Counted from the stretch's first letter, positions 1 to 10,099 are shown. The stretch: 64,000 bases of DNA from Sulfurovum sp. TSL1 (GCF_019972135.1 NZ_BPFI01000001.1:541106-605105); one strand, 5' to 3'. Program-made: numbers and translations. The notes: generated by a model from the sequence alone, not told the origin.

Positions 1-208
1 GGATACCGTACTGGGCTGATATAGCGGGTTGTTCTTCCGTATTGACCTTGGCAAAGGTGATATCAGGATACTTTTCTGCTACCCTTTCAAAAATAGGGGC
101 AAACTGTTTACAGGGGCCACACCATTCTGCCCAAAAATCGATAATGACTATTTCGTTATTATCCAGTGTTTCGTTAAAGTTTTGTGTTGTTAAATCTATA
201 TATGCCAT
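1..208 (-). CDS. Thioredoxin, partial (C-terminus beyond window)
   Basis: The reverse strand from the ATG at 208 reads into a thioredoxin fold that runs off the left edge. After about 24 residues comes a beta strand ending in DFWAEWCGPCK, which holds the classic WCGPC redox pair. VNTEEQPAISAQYGI follows, typical of thioredoxin strand beta-3 leading to the cis-Pro loop. A Shine-Dalgarno sequence (AAAGGAAAG) precedes the ATG, and TATACT at 238-233 is a likely -10 box. Thioredoxin reduces protein disulfides in the cytoplasm using thioredoxin reductase. Only about 69 residues are visible, so the subtype cannot be decided. Confidence 0.93.
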   Translation of the reverse strand, partial: MAYIDLTTQNFNETLDNNEIVIIDFWAEWCGPCKQFAPIFERVAEKYPDITFAKVNTEEQPAISAQYGI

Positions 209-232
209 AGTCTTTCCTTTATATGAGGATGG

Positions 233-238
233 AGTATA
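233..238 (-). promoter_or_regulatory. Putative -10 box for the thioredoxin gene
   Basis: Read on the minus strand the sequence is GCTATACT, a -10 hexamer TATACT preceded by GC. It lies about 25 bases before the thioredoxin start, a fitting distance for a short leader. It resembles the GGCTATAAT boxes seen before several other genes here. No clear -35 is visible. Confidence 0.5.
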
Positions 239-420
239 GCATAGCGATCATATCTGTTCTCTTAATATTATAACTTGGATAATGAATGTTTATTTCATCT
301 ATCCCTCTTCCCAATGTCCTCATCATTTGCCTATTAAAATCTGCTTTTAATGAACATTGCTTGATATTTTTAGAAGAGGATGAAGATAAATAGATACAGT
401 TGAAATATCTATCCCTCCAT

Positions 421-3147
421 CTACACATTCTTTTTATTTGTATCCCTATAGCGTACAATATACTTTTCAAGCTCTACAAGAAAGAGTACAGAAGAGGCAA
501 CCAACACTATACGCAACCAGATGGTAAAGTCGATCGCTGTGCTGCCGAACAGCGACTGCATGGGGTTAAGATAGGTAAAGCCAAGCTGGAGTATGATCAG
601 TATAGCAATAGCGATCAATACATAACGGTTTCCAAACAGTCCTTCCCAACTAAAGATCGATCCTGTGATATAGCGGGAGTTGAACAGATAAAAGATCTCG
701 AACATGATCAGCGTGTTCACCGCTACAGTTTGTGCATGCGCAATACCGGCACCCTGTGCCATTTCCCAAAGAAAAAGCCCGAATGTCCCACCCATCAAGA
801 TCATTGAAACATAGGCAATACGCCAAATGAGATACCCTGTCAGTATAGCCTCATCAGCATTACGTGGGGGTCTTTGCATGACATTGTGTTCAGGTGGCTC
901 AAATGCCAATGATAGAGCCAATGTCACAGCTGTCACCATATTGACCCAAAGGATCTGCACCGGTATGAGTGGCATTTGATGAAAGCCGAATGCAATAGCA
1001 GCAAGAATGATCAACGCCTCACCACCATTGGTCGGAAGAATAAAGAGTATGGCCTTTTTGAGGTTATCATAAACGGTACGCCCCTCTTCTACCGCATGCA
1101 TTATGGAAGCAAAATTATCATCTGCAAGTACCATTTCAGATGCTTCTTTTGCAGCTTCTGTACCATTGTGCCCCATCGCAGTACCGACATCAGCACGTTT
1201 AAGTGCCGGTGCATCGTTCACACCATCACCTGTCATCGCAACGATCAGACCATGCTCTTGTAATGATCTTACTAAACGAAGTTTATGTTCAGGATTCACA
1301 CGTGCATAGATATCAACCTCCAGCACACGTTGACGCAACTCCTCTTCACTCATAGATTCAAGTTCTGTTCCTGTCAGAACATCATTGGTATTCACGAGTT
1401 GCAGTTGTTGGGCGATAGCACGTGCAGTGGCACCATGATCACCTGTGATCATTTTCACTCTGATACCTGCTCTGTGACAGACCTGCACCGCTTCAATCGC
1501 TTCTTCACGAGGTGGATCGATCAAGCCAAGCATACCCAGCATGATCAGGCCATCCTCCAGATCACTGAATGCAAGTTCCTCCTGTTTATGCTTTGCCGGC
1601 TTGGAAGCAAGGGCCAATACGCGCTGTCCATGCCCCGCCAGCTCTTCAATACGCTCCAGCCAGTAATGCTTATCCAAAGGTTGGTCACCATTGAGACTTC
1701 TCTGATAGGTGCACATCTCCAAAATACGCTCCGGAGCACCCTTGAGAAAGATAAAAGTATCACATGAATGGTCATGGTGGAGTGTCGCCATAAAACGGTG
1801 TTCTGATTCAAAAGGGATAAGATCGGTACGGGGATACTGTTTGGCCTCCATCTCCATATCCAGTCCTGCTTTTAAGCCGGCTACCAGAAGGGCTCCTTCC
1901 ATCGGATCACCATGTACAAACCATTCACCGTTCTTTTGTTCCAATGATGCATCATTGCAAAGCATTGCAACCCGGGCCACTTCCTGTAAAAGCGGTCTCT
2001 CTTCAGTAAAAACAGCTCTGTCTGACAAAGATATCTCTCCATGGGGATCATAGCCTGTTCCACTGAGTTCGAACACATCTTTTGATGTTGCAATAGTAGA
2101 TACAGTCATTTCATTGCGTGTCAGGGTACCTGTTTTATCCGAACAGATCACTGTAACTGCTCCCAATGTTTCGACAGCCGGCAATTTACGGATGATCGCA
2201 TGACGATTTGCCATTCTCTGTACACCAATGGCAAGCGTGATCGTCATGATAGCAGGCAGTCCTTCCGGAATAGCAGCTACTGCGAGACTTACCGAAGCAA
2301 GAAACATTTCAACAGCAGCGTAATCCCTTACCAATAAACCAAAAGCGAAAGAGATCATAGAAACAGACAAAATAGCTATCGTAAGCCATCTAGCAAACTG
2401 GTCCATTTGCCGGATCAAAGGGGTTGTCGCTGATTCCACTTCCGATACCAGGCTGCTGATACGGCCTATTTGGGTATCTGCACCCGTGCCTATAACGATA
2501 CCGCTGCCTTGACCGTGTGTCACAATTGTACCTGAGTAAGCCATGCAGCGCCGATCGCCTATCACACTCTCCTTGTCCACTGTATCTGTCGTTTTTTCTA
2601 CTGCTATCGATTCACCTGTCAATGCCGACTCCTGGATCTGAAGCCCCTTTACCCGAAAAAGTCTCAGGTCAGCCGGTACCTTATCACCAGACTGCAAAGT
2701 TACGATATCACCAGGTACCAGATCTTCTGCCTGGATCGTTATCTGACGGCCGTTACGTATCACTATGGCATGGGGAGACAGCATCTGTTGTATCGATCTC
2801 AAAGCATTTTCAGCTTTCCCCTCTTGCAAGAATCCGATCACTGCGTTAAGAAGCACTACAGCAAAGATCACCCCTGCATCGACCCAATGCTCCAATATAG
2901 CGGTCACACCACCGGCAATAAGCAATACATAGATCAATATATTATGAAATTGATAGATAAAGCGTAGAAATGCACTGCGTGTCCGTACTTCAGGAAGCTG
3001 ATTTGGCCCATACTTTTCAAATCGATTCCTGACTTCATCCTGATCAAGACCATTTTTGGATGTTTCAAGTAGTGTGAAGACCGATCCTGTGCTTTTACTA
3101 TGCCAATCTTCTGATATCAAAACTGACGCATCTACCTGATTCTTCAT
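421..3147 (-). CDS. P2-type cation-transporting ATPase, CtpF-like
   Basis: A full-length (908 aa) P-type ATPase that should couple ATP hydrolysis to cation movement across the inner membrane. An N-terminal cation-ATPase domain is followed by the actuator loop (TGES, residues 177-180), the TM4 motif PEGLP (294-298), the phosphorylation site DKTGTLT (Asp337), a GDGVNDAP hinge and a C-terminal TM bundle. The TM6 segment reads NMVTAV where SERCA-type pumps have NLVTD. The Asp that helps bind Ca2+ is therefore Ala, as I recall for mycobacterial CtpF-like pumps, so the substrate may not be Ca2+. AAAGGTG precedes the ATG. It is the last gene of a five-gene minus-strand ion-transport cluster. Confidence 0.93.
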   Translation of the reverse strand: MKNQVDASVLISEDWHSKSTGSVFTLLETSKNGLDQDEVRNRFEKYGPNQLPEVRTRSAFLRFIYQFHNILIYVLLIAGGVTAILEHWVDAGVIFAVVLLNAVIGFLQEGKAENALRSIQQMLSPHAIVIRNGRQITIQAEDLVPGDIVTLQSGDKVPADLRLFRVKGLQIQESALTGESIAVEKTTDTVDKESVIGDRRCMAYSGTIVTHGQGSGIVIGTGADTQIGRISSLVSEVESATTPLIRQMDQFARWLTIAILSVSMISFAFGLLVRDYAAVEMFLASVSLAVAAIPEGLPAIMTITLAIGVQRMANRHAIIRKLPAVETLGAVTVICSDKTGTLTRNEMTVSTIATSKDVFELSGTGYDPHGEISLSDRAVFTEERPLLQEVARVAMLCNDASLEQKNGEWFVHGDPMEGALLVAGLKAGLDMEMEAKQYPRTDLIPFESEHRFMATLHHDHSCDTFIFLKGAPERILEMCTYQRSLNGDQPLDKHYWLERIEELAGHGQRVLALASKPAKHKQEELAFSDLEDGLIMLGMLGLIDPPREEAIEAVQVCHRAGIRVKMITGDHGATARAIAQQLQLVNTNDVLTGTELESMSEEELRQRVLEVDIYARVNPEHKLRLVRSLQEHGLIVAMTGDGVNDAPALKRADVGTAMGHNGTEAAKEASEMVLADDNFASIMHAVEEGRTVYDNLKKAILFILPTNGGEALIILAAIAFGFHQMPLIPVQILWVNMVTAVTLALSLAFEPPEHNVMQRPPRNADEAILTGYLIWRIAYVSMILMGGTFGLFLWEMAQGAGIAHAQTVAVNTLIMFEIFYLFNSRYITGSIFSWEGLFGNRYVLIAIAILIILQLGFTYLNPMQSLFGSTAIDFTIWLRIVLVASSVLFLVELEKYIVRYRDTNKKNV

Positions 3148-3170
3148 CGTTGCACCTTTCCAGAAAGTTA

Positions 3171-3641
3171 TTAGGTTTCCTTAGTGATAAGCCAGTAGGT
3201 GACCCCCAGAGCCAAGACAACGGCTGCTGTGCTAAATACGAAAAGAGGGGTGATCGTACCGAAATCAAAAATAATCACTTTACGTGAGATCGCCATTAAT
3301 GCAGTGGCAACAACCAGTCTGACAGGTATCACATTGCTTTTGAGATAGAGTGTAATGTTTATGAATATCTCTATAGCGATCAGTACGGCAAGGAAGGCAC
3401 CAAAGGTGGCCAGTATGTCATTGATATTCAAGAGCATAAATGGCGGAGATACCAGACGCTTATACAATACATAGATGACATCACCAATACCCCAAACAAT
3501 AACCAAAACCATTAAAACTGCCAACACTTTTACTGCCATACGTATGATCTTGTGAAGAAAATCTATAAAGGGATCTTCAACCTTGTCTGTCAATTCATGA
3601 CCGATCTCTATAAAAGGATTCTTTTTGTTTTCATTATCCAT
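3171..3641 (-). CDS. PsiE-family inner-membrane protein
   Basis: A 156-aa protein with a short charged N-terminus and four predicted membrane segments. It contains the PsiE-type pattern of TM, YVLYKRLVSPPFMLL, TM, then NVIPVRLVVATALMAISRKVIIFDF before the last helix. PsiE (phosphate-starvation-inducible E) proteins are conserved but their biochemical role is unknown. It lies 23 bases upstream of the CtpF-like ATPase and downstream of the MgtC/SapB-like gene, so it is probably co-transcribed with the ion-homeostasis cluster. Confidence 0.85.
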   Translation of the reverse strand: MDNENKKNPFIEIGHELTDKVEDPFIDFLHKIIRMAVKVLAVLMVLVIVWGIGDVIYVLYKRLVSPPFMLLNINDILATFGAFLAVLIAIEIFINITLYLKSNVIPVRLVVATALMAISRKVIIFDFGTITPLFVFSTAAVVLALGVTYWLITKET

Positions 3642-3818
3642 CTGCTTACCCTATATTTCATCATGATAATGCTATCTGCCTTGTACTTTATTGAAAGAAC
3701 AATGCTCCTCTTAAATATTATAACACAAATATATATGATAGAATAATCTCATGTTAAATATAGGCTCTATATTGTTTTTTGAAGTAGGAAACTATCAAAA
3801 ATACCTTCTATGAAAACC

Positions 3819-5069
3819 TTATATATGCATCATACCAAAAGTGATCACCATCACCCCTATACTCAAAAGATAAAAAAGGGCCAGAACCATGCCTATTTTT
3901 CTTCCTCCCAAAGCAAAAACAATACCAAGTTTTACGATGGAATTTACAACCGTTGCGATCATGATCCCATACATCGCTGTACGTTCGGATATCTTCACTG
4001 TTGCAAGCTGTGATAGTGAAAGTGTGATGGCATCAACATCCGTTATTCCAGATAGAAAGGAGATGATATAGACACCTGAATCTCCAAATTCTGACTGAAA
4101 GATATAGATAGAACCGAAGATCATTCCAAACAGCAAACCTAACTTCAGTGCCTGTGAGAGTTCAAGCGGATTGTTGGTCATAGCTGTCTGTTCTACCTTA
4201 TAGACCTCTTCATTTTTATACATAAATCCAACAAAAACCAATCCCACTATGGTGCCTGAAATATAGGGGAGTGCCAGCGAGCCGGCGAGATCAGAATTGA
4301 AAACAGCCGTTTCAGCAAGCACCCTCATATACATGATCGTAGAAGCAATGGCCATACCCCCGGCAAAGTTCTTCAGATAGGTTCTCTCCAATGCATAGAG
4401 TTTGGAAAGACTGATGGAAACAGCGGTTGAAGATACAAGACCTCCAAATATTCCGGTCATATATACCCCTCTTTTATTCCCAAGTATCTTTATGGCTATG
4501 TAACCGATAAAAGAGATACCCGCTATCAGAACGACCATGAGCCATGTTTTGTAGGGGTTGAACACACCAAAAGGATCGACCATTTCATTGGGGAGCAGAG
4601 GCAGTACAACAAAGGTCATCACCAAAAAGAGCGTAGCGGATCTGATATCGGTCTGCGTGATCTCCTGTTCTACCTTAGCAAGCGTACTTTTGATCTCCAG
4701 TATAAGCAGCATGATCACTGCGATGAACACAGCATAATCTTCCAAAGAGAGATACATCATCATCCCCAGAATATACGTGACAAATGCTGCGATCTCGGTC
4801 GTTGTACCATGTGAATCGCTTTTGACCGTTTTATAGATATAGGTCGCTAAGATCAATGATCCAAATAAAAAAAGTGACACATGCAGAAAGTATGGTATAG
4901 ATGTCTGCATCCATGCGCTCAGATACCCTAAAAGAGAGATAAGTGTAAATGTTCTTGTACCCGCAGACCTAATGTGTTCTTTACTATGTTCACGCATTTC
5001 ACGCTGTAAACCTATCATAAAACCTATGATGAGGGTAATGATGATTTTTTTTATGATATCTATTTCCAT
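3819..5069 (-). CDS. MgtC/SapB family membrane protein (DUF4010-type)
   Basis: About 416 aa and almost entirely hydrophobic. The N-terminus has the MgtC/SapB signature: a helix with GFMIGLQRE, then RSAGTRTFTLISLLGYLSAW. The C-terminal half (helices ending in SFLSGITDVDAITLSLSQLA) matches the DUF4010 region of long MgtC-like proteins. MgtC proteins are linked to Mg2+ limitation and ATP synthase control, but the long bacterial form has no assigned transport function. The start at 5069 is chosen because CAGGTGG lies five bases upstream. An in-frame ATG at 5087 has no ribosome site. The 5' end overlaps the 3' end of the next ATPase. Confidence 0.88.
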   Translation of the reverse strand: MEIDIIKKIIITLIIGFMIGLQREMREHSKEHIRSAGTRTFTLISLLGYLSAWMQTSIPYFLHVSLFLFGSLILATYIYKTVKSDSHGTTTEIAAFVTYILGMMMYLSLEDYAVFIAVIMLLILEIKSTLAKVEQEITQTDIRSATLFLVMTFVVLPLLPNEMVDPFGVFNPYKTWLMVVLIAGISFIGYIAIKILGNKRGVYMTGIFGGLVSSTAVSISLSKLYALERTYLKNFAGGMAIASTIMYMRVLAETAVFNSDLAGSLALPYISGTIVGLVFVGFMYKNEEVYKVEQTAMTNNPLELSQALKLGLLFGMIFGSIYIFQSEFGDSGVYIISFLSGITDVDAITLSLSQLATVKISERTAMYGIMIATVVNSIVKLGIVFALGGRKIGMVLALFYLLSIGVMVITFGMMHI

Positions 5070-7738
5070 TTGGTCCACCTGATCCATTTATAAAGCTCTG
5101 TCAACATAAATATGGGTAATGCTACCAATACGATGAGACCCCAATCTTTCCATCCCAATGCAGTAGTATGAAGTGCCACCTGCAAGAACGGTACATAGAC
5201 TGCACATGCCTGCAGTCCAATGGTGAATGCAATGGCCAGTAAAAGCCACTTGTTCGTGAAAAAACCTATGTTGCTTACAGGCTCATCAAGCGAGCGGAAA
5301 TTGAGTACATTCATCTTCTCAAGGATGATAATGCCTGTAAATGCAACGGTCTGTGCAAGCACCATACCGTTTTGGGGATCTCTTGAAAGATAGTAATGAA
5401 AGATCCAAAGTGTTGCCAGTCCTATATAGCTCCCCAACACAGCGATCATAATGATGCCGCGACGATCAAGGATCGGTTCATGGACTGCCCTAGGCGGATG
5501 ATTCATGATCTCTTTGTCAGCAGGTTCAACCCCCAGAGCAATGGCTGTCATACTGTCTGTGACCAGATTCATCCAAAGGATCTGTACCGGAATGAAGATC
5601 AACGGCCCACCCAACAGAACATTGAGAAAGATAACGATGACCTCACCGCTATTGGATGCTAGCAAATACTGTACAAACTTTTGGATATTGTTATATTCCC
5701 GCCGCCCCTCTTTTACGGCATTGATAATGGAGGCAAAATTATCATCCGTTAAAATGATGTCAGAAGCACTTTTAGCCACATCCGTGCCTTTTTTCCCCAT
5801 GGCTATACCGATATCTGCCTCTTTGAGTGCCGGTGCATCATTCACCCCATCACCCGTCATCCCTACCACTTCATCTTTATCTTTAAGGATCTTTACAATT
5901 CTCAGTTTATCTTCCGGCCTTGCTCTGGCAAACAGGATTTTTTCATGGAGTACCCTACCCAGAGTTTCATCATCCATTTGTGAAAGCTCACCGGACGTTA
6001 TCGCTCTGTCTGCATCCAACCCGATATTGTGAGCAATGGAGAGAGCCGTATCCGGGTTATCCCCAGTGATCATAATAATATCAATACCGGCACTCTTAGC
6101 CATATGAATAGCTTCAGGGACCTCTTCATGTGGCGGATCGATAATACCCACAATGCCAAGTAGAACCAGTGAGCTTTCGACATTCTCTTCTGAAAGTGTT
6201 GTATCAACAGGAAGTGTTCTAAAAGCAATGGCTAGTGTCCTCAGTCCACTTTGGGCCATTGCTTTATAGGCTGATTCGATCTCTTTTTTATACACTTCAT
6301 CCAATGAAAGTATCGTGCCCTCTTTGAAGATCTGTGTACTTCTTTCAAGGATCACTTCAGGAGCCCCTTTGACATAGGCTGTCAACCCATCTTTTTCATG
6401 CACGATAATGCTCATCCGTTTACGGCTGGAATTAAAAGAAAATTCACTGACTGTCACATCACTATCATCGGCATGTAGCCATCCTTTATAGGCCGCAACG
6501 ACCAAGGCTGCTTCTGTAGGTTCACCGATCACTTCCCAGTCTGCATTCGTTTTTTGCACCTTGGCATGATTGCATATGAGAGCACTCTTTAAAAGCATCA
6601 TCAGATCTTTGTCATGTTTATAATCGACCCTTTCCCCATTTGCTTCAAAATGACCTGCCGGATCATAACCGCTCCCCGTGACTTCGATCTCTCTGGAGGG
6701 AAGCCATATCTTTTTTACCGTCATCTGATTTTGGGTCAACGTTCCGGTTTTATCTGTACATATCGTTGTTGCTGCACCAAGTGTTTCTGCCGCCTGGAGA
6801 CGTCTTAGAAGTGCCTTTTGCTTTGCCATAGCCTTGATACCCAGTGCCAGGGTAATGGTCACAACCGCAGGAAGCCCTTCAGGTACCACAGCAACAGCCA
6901 AAGCAACACCCGTCAGGAACATTTCAAACATATCTTTTCCGAACATCCATCCGATCAGGGCAACAAGTACAGAAATAGCGATCGAATAGATACCCAGTTT
7001 TTTACTTAAAACAGCAAGTTTTTTTTGCAAAGGTGTCGCTTCTCTCTTGACACTCTGTGTCATGAAAGCGATCTTTCCAAATTGGGTGTTCATCCCTGTC
7101 TGAACGACTATACCGCTACCTCTTCCGTTCACAACAGCCGTACCCATCCAAGCCATGTCCGACTGCTCTTGAAGAGGGGCTTCATTTTCTACACGGTCAC
7201 TGTTTTTATACACGGATGCTGATTCCCCGGTCAGAGAAGATTCATCGGTCTTCAGATTAAAGCCATGAAGCAGCCTCAGATCAGCGGGAACCCTATCACC
7301 GATCTCAAGTAACACGATATCTCCTGGAACCAGCAGTTTCGTATCGATACTCTGCTCTTTGGAGTCACGAAGTACTTTGCATGTGGGATGGAGCATCTCA
7401 CGCAGAGCCTCAATGGCATTTTCTGCCTTGAACTCCTGTATGAATCCAAGAATGCCATTAAGCACAATGATCACCAAAATGGTCACTGCATCACCTATCT
7501 CACCCACAGCTAAAGAGATAGCCGCTGCAGCAAAAAGGATAAGGATCAGTACATTGGTGAACTGCCTTAGAAATACTTTATACCAGTGAGCTTTTGCAAT
7601 ACGGACAAGTTCATTCAGTCCGTATTCCTCAATTCTCTTTTTCGCTTCTTCTTCATCCAATCCGTTTTTTGCATCAGTGCCGAATGCCCGTATCACTTCC
7701 TTAGCATCTTTCGTCTGCCATGAAGTACTATTTTGCAT
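5060..7738 (-). CDS. P2A-type (SERCA-like) calcium-transporting ATPase
   Basis: An 892-aa P-type ATPase. Visible motifs are TGES (170-173), PEGLP in TM4 (286-290), DKTGTLT with Asp329 as phosphorylation site, TGDGVNDAPALKEAD, TM5 with ASNSGEV and TM6 with NLVTDSMTAIALG. These keep the Glu (TM4), Asn and Glu (TM5) and Asn/Thr/Asp (TM6) that form the two Ca2+ sites of SERCA, so Ca2+ export is the best guess. An AGAGG ribosome site precedes the ATG. It overlaps the antiporter gene upstream and the MgtC-like gene downstream, indicating translational coupling in one operon. Confidence 0.94.
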   Translation of the reverse strand: MQNSTSWQTKDAKEVIRAFGTDAKNGLDEEEAKKRIEEYGLNELVRIAKAHWYKVFLRQFTNVLILILFAAAAISLAVGEIGDAVTILVIIVLNGILGFIQEFKAENAIEALREMLHPTCKVLRDSKEQSIDTKLLVPGDIVLLEIGDRVPADLRLLHGFNLKTDESSLTGESASVYKNSDRVENEAPLQEQSDMAWMGTAVVNGRGSGIVVQTGMNTQFGKIAFMTQSVKREATPLQKKLAVLSKKLGIYSIAISVLVALIGWMFGKDMFEMFLTGVALAVAVVPEGLPAVVTITLALGIKAMAKQKALLRRLQAAETLGAATTICTDKTGTLTQNQMTVKKIWLPSREIEVTGSGYDPAGHFEANGERVDYKHDKDLMMLLKSALICNHAKVQKTNADWEVIGEPTEAALVVAAYKGWLHADDSDVTVSEFSFNSSRKRMSIIVHEKDGLTAYVKGAPEVILERSTQIFKEGTILSLDEVYKKEIESAYKAMAQSGLRTLAIAFRTLPVDTTLSEENVESSLVLLGIVGIIDPPHEEVPEAIHMAKSAGIDIIMITGDNPDTALSIAHNIGLDADRAITSGELSQMDDETLGRVLHEKILFARARPEDKLRIVKILKDKDEVVGMTGDGVNDAPALKEADIGIAMGKKGTDVAKSASDIILTDDNFASIINAVKEGRREYNNIQKFVQYLLASNSGEVIVIFLNVLLGGPLIFIPVQILWMNLVTDSMTAIALGVEPADKEIMNHPPRAVHEPILDRRGIIMIAVLGSYIGLATLWIFHYYLSRDPQNGMVLAQTVAFTGIIILEKMNVLNFRSLDEPVSNIGFFTNKWLLLAIAFTIGLQACAVYVPFLQVALHTTALGWKDWGLIVLVALPIFMLTELYKWIRWTKWK

Positions 7739-8939
7739 GATAGACCTCTTCTCCCCAAAAACGAATCAACAGTGAGAAAAGCAGCGGAACGGTAATAGCG
7801 GTAAATGAGGATGCAGCAACCAGTGCCGTAAAAAGTTTCAGGTCGATGATACCGGCACTGTAAAGGAGTTGGGAAACGATAATCTCTGTTGTGAGTCTGG
7901 CATTCAGACCTACACCGACGATCAGTGCCTCTCGGAGATGCATTTTTTTCATAGGTACCATCAACAGAACGCCAAAGAGCTTTCCGAATGTGCCTGCCAC
8001 AAAGAGTACAATAGCCAACAACGGCTCTTCAAGAAAACCTGCTATATCGGTATTAAAACCGACCCAGAAGAAAAAGAGTACGCCAAAAAAACCGTAGCTG
8101 AGGGTCTGTGTTGTTTGAGAAAGTATCTCTCCCTTTTGCTCCTCCTGTACAAACATGGGACGCATAATGACCCCTGCCATGATGGCACCGACCACCATAC
8201 CGAGTTCTACATACTCGCCAAAACCGCCAAACCCAAAAAGAACCACCAGTGAGAATATCATCAAGGTATTGAGGTTTTCAGGTTCCCATTTCTTCATCAC
8301 ACGCGGCATCCAGCGGTAAAAGAGCCAGACGATCAGCATAAAGGCAATGATACCGGCAAAAAGGCCGGCAACACCCCCGTGGCTTTCACCGGTCTTAGCC
8401 CCGATCCAGACGGAAACAATACCGACCATAACCACTTCGATAATATCATCGAGTACACCCGCACCGATGATAAAGGTCCCGATGCGTGTCTTGATCATTT
8501 TGAACTCATCGAGTATCGGTACGATCACCGCTTCAGCTGTTGGCATTTGTGTCATTCCTATCACTAACGCCACTGCCCAGCCATAGCCGTACACCAGCAT
8601 GGCAACCGTACCGAATAAGAACGGAAAAAGTGTGTTTAGGACCGTCAACCAGATAATGTCCGGACCTGATCTTTTCATCTCTCTGAGTTCGATCTGCAGC
8701 CCAATATAAAAAAGCAGAAACAAAACACCCAGATCAGCAAGAAATTCATAAGTACTTTCAAAGGCAGGAACAAGGTGTATAGATCTAAAAAGTGGTAGGT
8801 AACTCAATCCTATCCCAACGAATAACGCTGCTAAAATACTAGGTATACGGAACTTTGAAAGCAGATAGCCAAGCGCATAGGTTAAAGCAAAAACAACAGA
8901 TAATGATAAAAGCAATTGGCCCAGTTCAATTTCATTCAT
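7728..8939 (-). CDS. Cation:proton antiporter, CPA2 (KefB/NhaS-like) family
   Basis: About 403 aa with 12-13 predicted TM helices. The Na+/H+ exchanger domain shows FLADLGVLFLLFYIGLQIELREM and GAGVLDDIIEVVM, where the DD pair lies in the ion-binding helix. There is no C-terminal TrkA-N domain, unlike KefB/KefC. It should exchange H+ for Na+ or K+ across the inner membrane. The start at 8939 has GAGGG five bases upstream, which a TTG start at 8951 lacks. It is the first gene of the minus-strand ion cluster and diverges from the HlyD-like gene. Confidence 0.9.
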   Translation of the reverse strand: MNEIELGQLLLSLSVVFALTYALGYLLSKFRIPSILAALFVGIGLSYLPLFRSIHLVPAFESTYEFLADLGVLFLLFYIGLQIELREMKRSGPDIIWLTVLNTLFPFLFGTVAMLVYGYGWAVALVIGMTQMPTAEAVIVPILDEFKMIKTRIGTFIIGAGVLDDIIEVVMVGIVSVWIGAKTGESHGGVAGLFAGIIAFMLIVWLFYRWMPRVMKKWEPENLNTLMIFSLVVLFGFGGFGEYVELGMVVGAIMAGVIMRPMFVQEEQKGEILSQTTQTLSYGFFGVLFFFWVGFNTDIAGFLEEPLLAIVLFVAGTFGKLFGVLLMVPMKKMHLREALIVGVGLNARLTTEIIVSQLLYSAGIIDLKLFTALVAASSFTAITVPLLFSLLIRFWGEEVYHAK

Positions 8940-9056
8940 TGCTGCCCTCAACTTTGATATGTTTAATGTTTCAAATATCGGATAGTTACATCATAACATA
9001 AAAAAGGTATCATGACTATAGCCTTTAAGAATAAGTTTAGAATAGCGTACAGATGG

Positions 9057-9062
9057 TACAAT
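9057..9062 (+). promoter_or_regulatory. Possible -10 box for the YbhGFSR-like operon
   Basis: TACAAT sits 51 bases before the first gene of the efflux operon, in the 174-base spacer that also drives the divergent antiporter operon. No convincing -35 is present, which is common in this phylum. This is a motif-only call. Confidence 0.3.
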
Positions 9063-9113
9063 AAAAACAGTAGAGTCAAAGAAGACTTTTAGGGTTTAAA
9101 AGAGGAAAAGCCT

Positions 9114-10094
9114 ATGTATACAAAATTATTGATCGTGAGCAGCATTTTTGTTACACTGATGACCGGATGTTTGGAACAAAAAAGTGATGAGAGTAAATTT
9201 TATGGCAATGTCGATGTACGTACCGTCTCTTTAGGTTTTAGGGTTTCAGGGAAGATCAAAGATATCTATTTCGAAGAGGGAGAGAGGATCAAGCAAGGGG
9301 ATGTGATAGCCTCTCTTGATGACAGTCTCTATGAGGAGTATGTCAAACAGGTCAATGCGCAAATAGAAGTTCAAAAGGCAGAACTACAAAAACTTGAAAA
9401 AGGCTACAGAAAAGAGGAGATAGAAAAAGCAAAAGCACTGCTGCTTGAAAAAGAGGTCGCTCTCAAAAAAGCCCAAAGTGACTTAAAGCGGCAGGAAGAT
9501 CTCTTGGCCACGCACTCTATCTCGCAACAAACCTACGATGACCTGAAGGCTGCCTATGAAAACGCCAATGCACTTTACCTGTATGCAAAGAACAGTCTGG
9601 AGCTTTTACAGAACGGGTATGAAAAAGAAGATATTCTTGCTGCAAAAGCGCAGCTTGATTATTTGATCGCACAAAAGAACGAGCAGGAGATCAATCTACA
9701 GGACACAAAGATCTATGCACCATCAAACGGTACACTTCTTACAAGGGTCTATGAACCAGGATCGATCGTCAACAGTTCCCAAGTGGTCATAGAGATGGCA
9801 AAAGATGATCAATACTGGGTGAGAAGCTATATGTCTGAAAGATATCTAGGCATCATCAAACAGGGAATGAAAGCCCTCGTCTATACAGACAGCAGGAAAG
9901 GAAAAGCCTATGAGGGCGTGGTGAGTTTCATTTCACCCTTGGCTGAATTTACCCCTAAAAATGTGCAGACCGAAGAGTTAAGAACAGATTTGGTCTATAG
10001 GTTCAGGATCATTTTAAAAGAGCATGATGACATGATAAGACAAGGCATGCCCGTAACCATTACATTTCCTAATCTGAGTAGTGAGACAGAGTAG
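9114..10094 (+). CDS. HlyD-family periplasmic adaptor lipoprotein (YbhG-like)
   Basis: A 326-aa adaptor that should link an inner-membrane ABC exporter to an outer-membrane channel. The N-terminal signal ends in a lipobox (LMTGC, Cys19), so it is probably lipid-anchored. The biotinyl-lipoyl half-motif (VSGKIKDIYFEEGERIKQGDVIASLD) is followed by a long coiled-coil hairpin (about 75-200), the second half (APSNGTLLTRVYEPGSIV) and a beta-barrel domain. It is five bases upstream of the ATPase gene. With the two permeases this matches the YbhG-YbhF-YbhS-YbhR arrangement of E. coli, which has been linked to drug efflux. The substrate is unknown here. Confidence 0.9.
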   Translation: MYTKLLIVSSIFVTLMTGCLEQKSDESKFYGNVDVRTVSLGFRVSGKIKDIYFEEGERIKQGDVIASLDDSLYEEYVKQVNAQIEVQKAELQKLEKGYRKEEIEKAKALLLEKEVALKKAQSDLKRQEDLLATHSISQQTYDDLKAAYENANALYLYAKNSLELLQNGYEKEDILAAKAQLDYLIAQKNEQEINLQDTKIYAPSNGTLLTRVYEPGSIVNSSQVVIEMAKDDQYWVRSYMSERYLGIIKQGMKALVYTDSRKGKAYEGVVSFISPLAEFTPKNVQTEELRTDLVYRFRIILKEHDDMIRQGMPVTITFPNLSSETE

Positions 10095-10099
10095 TCCTT

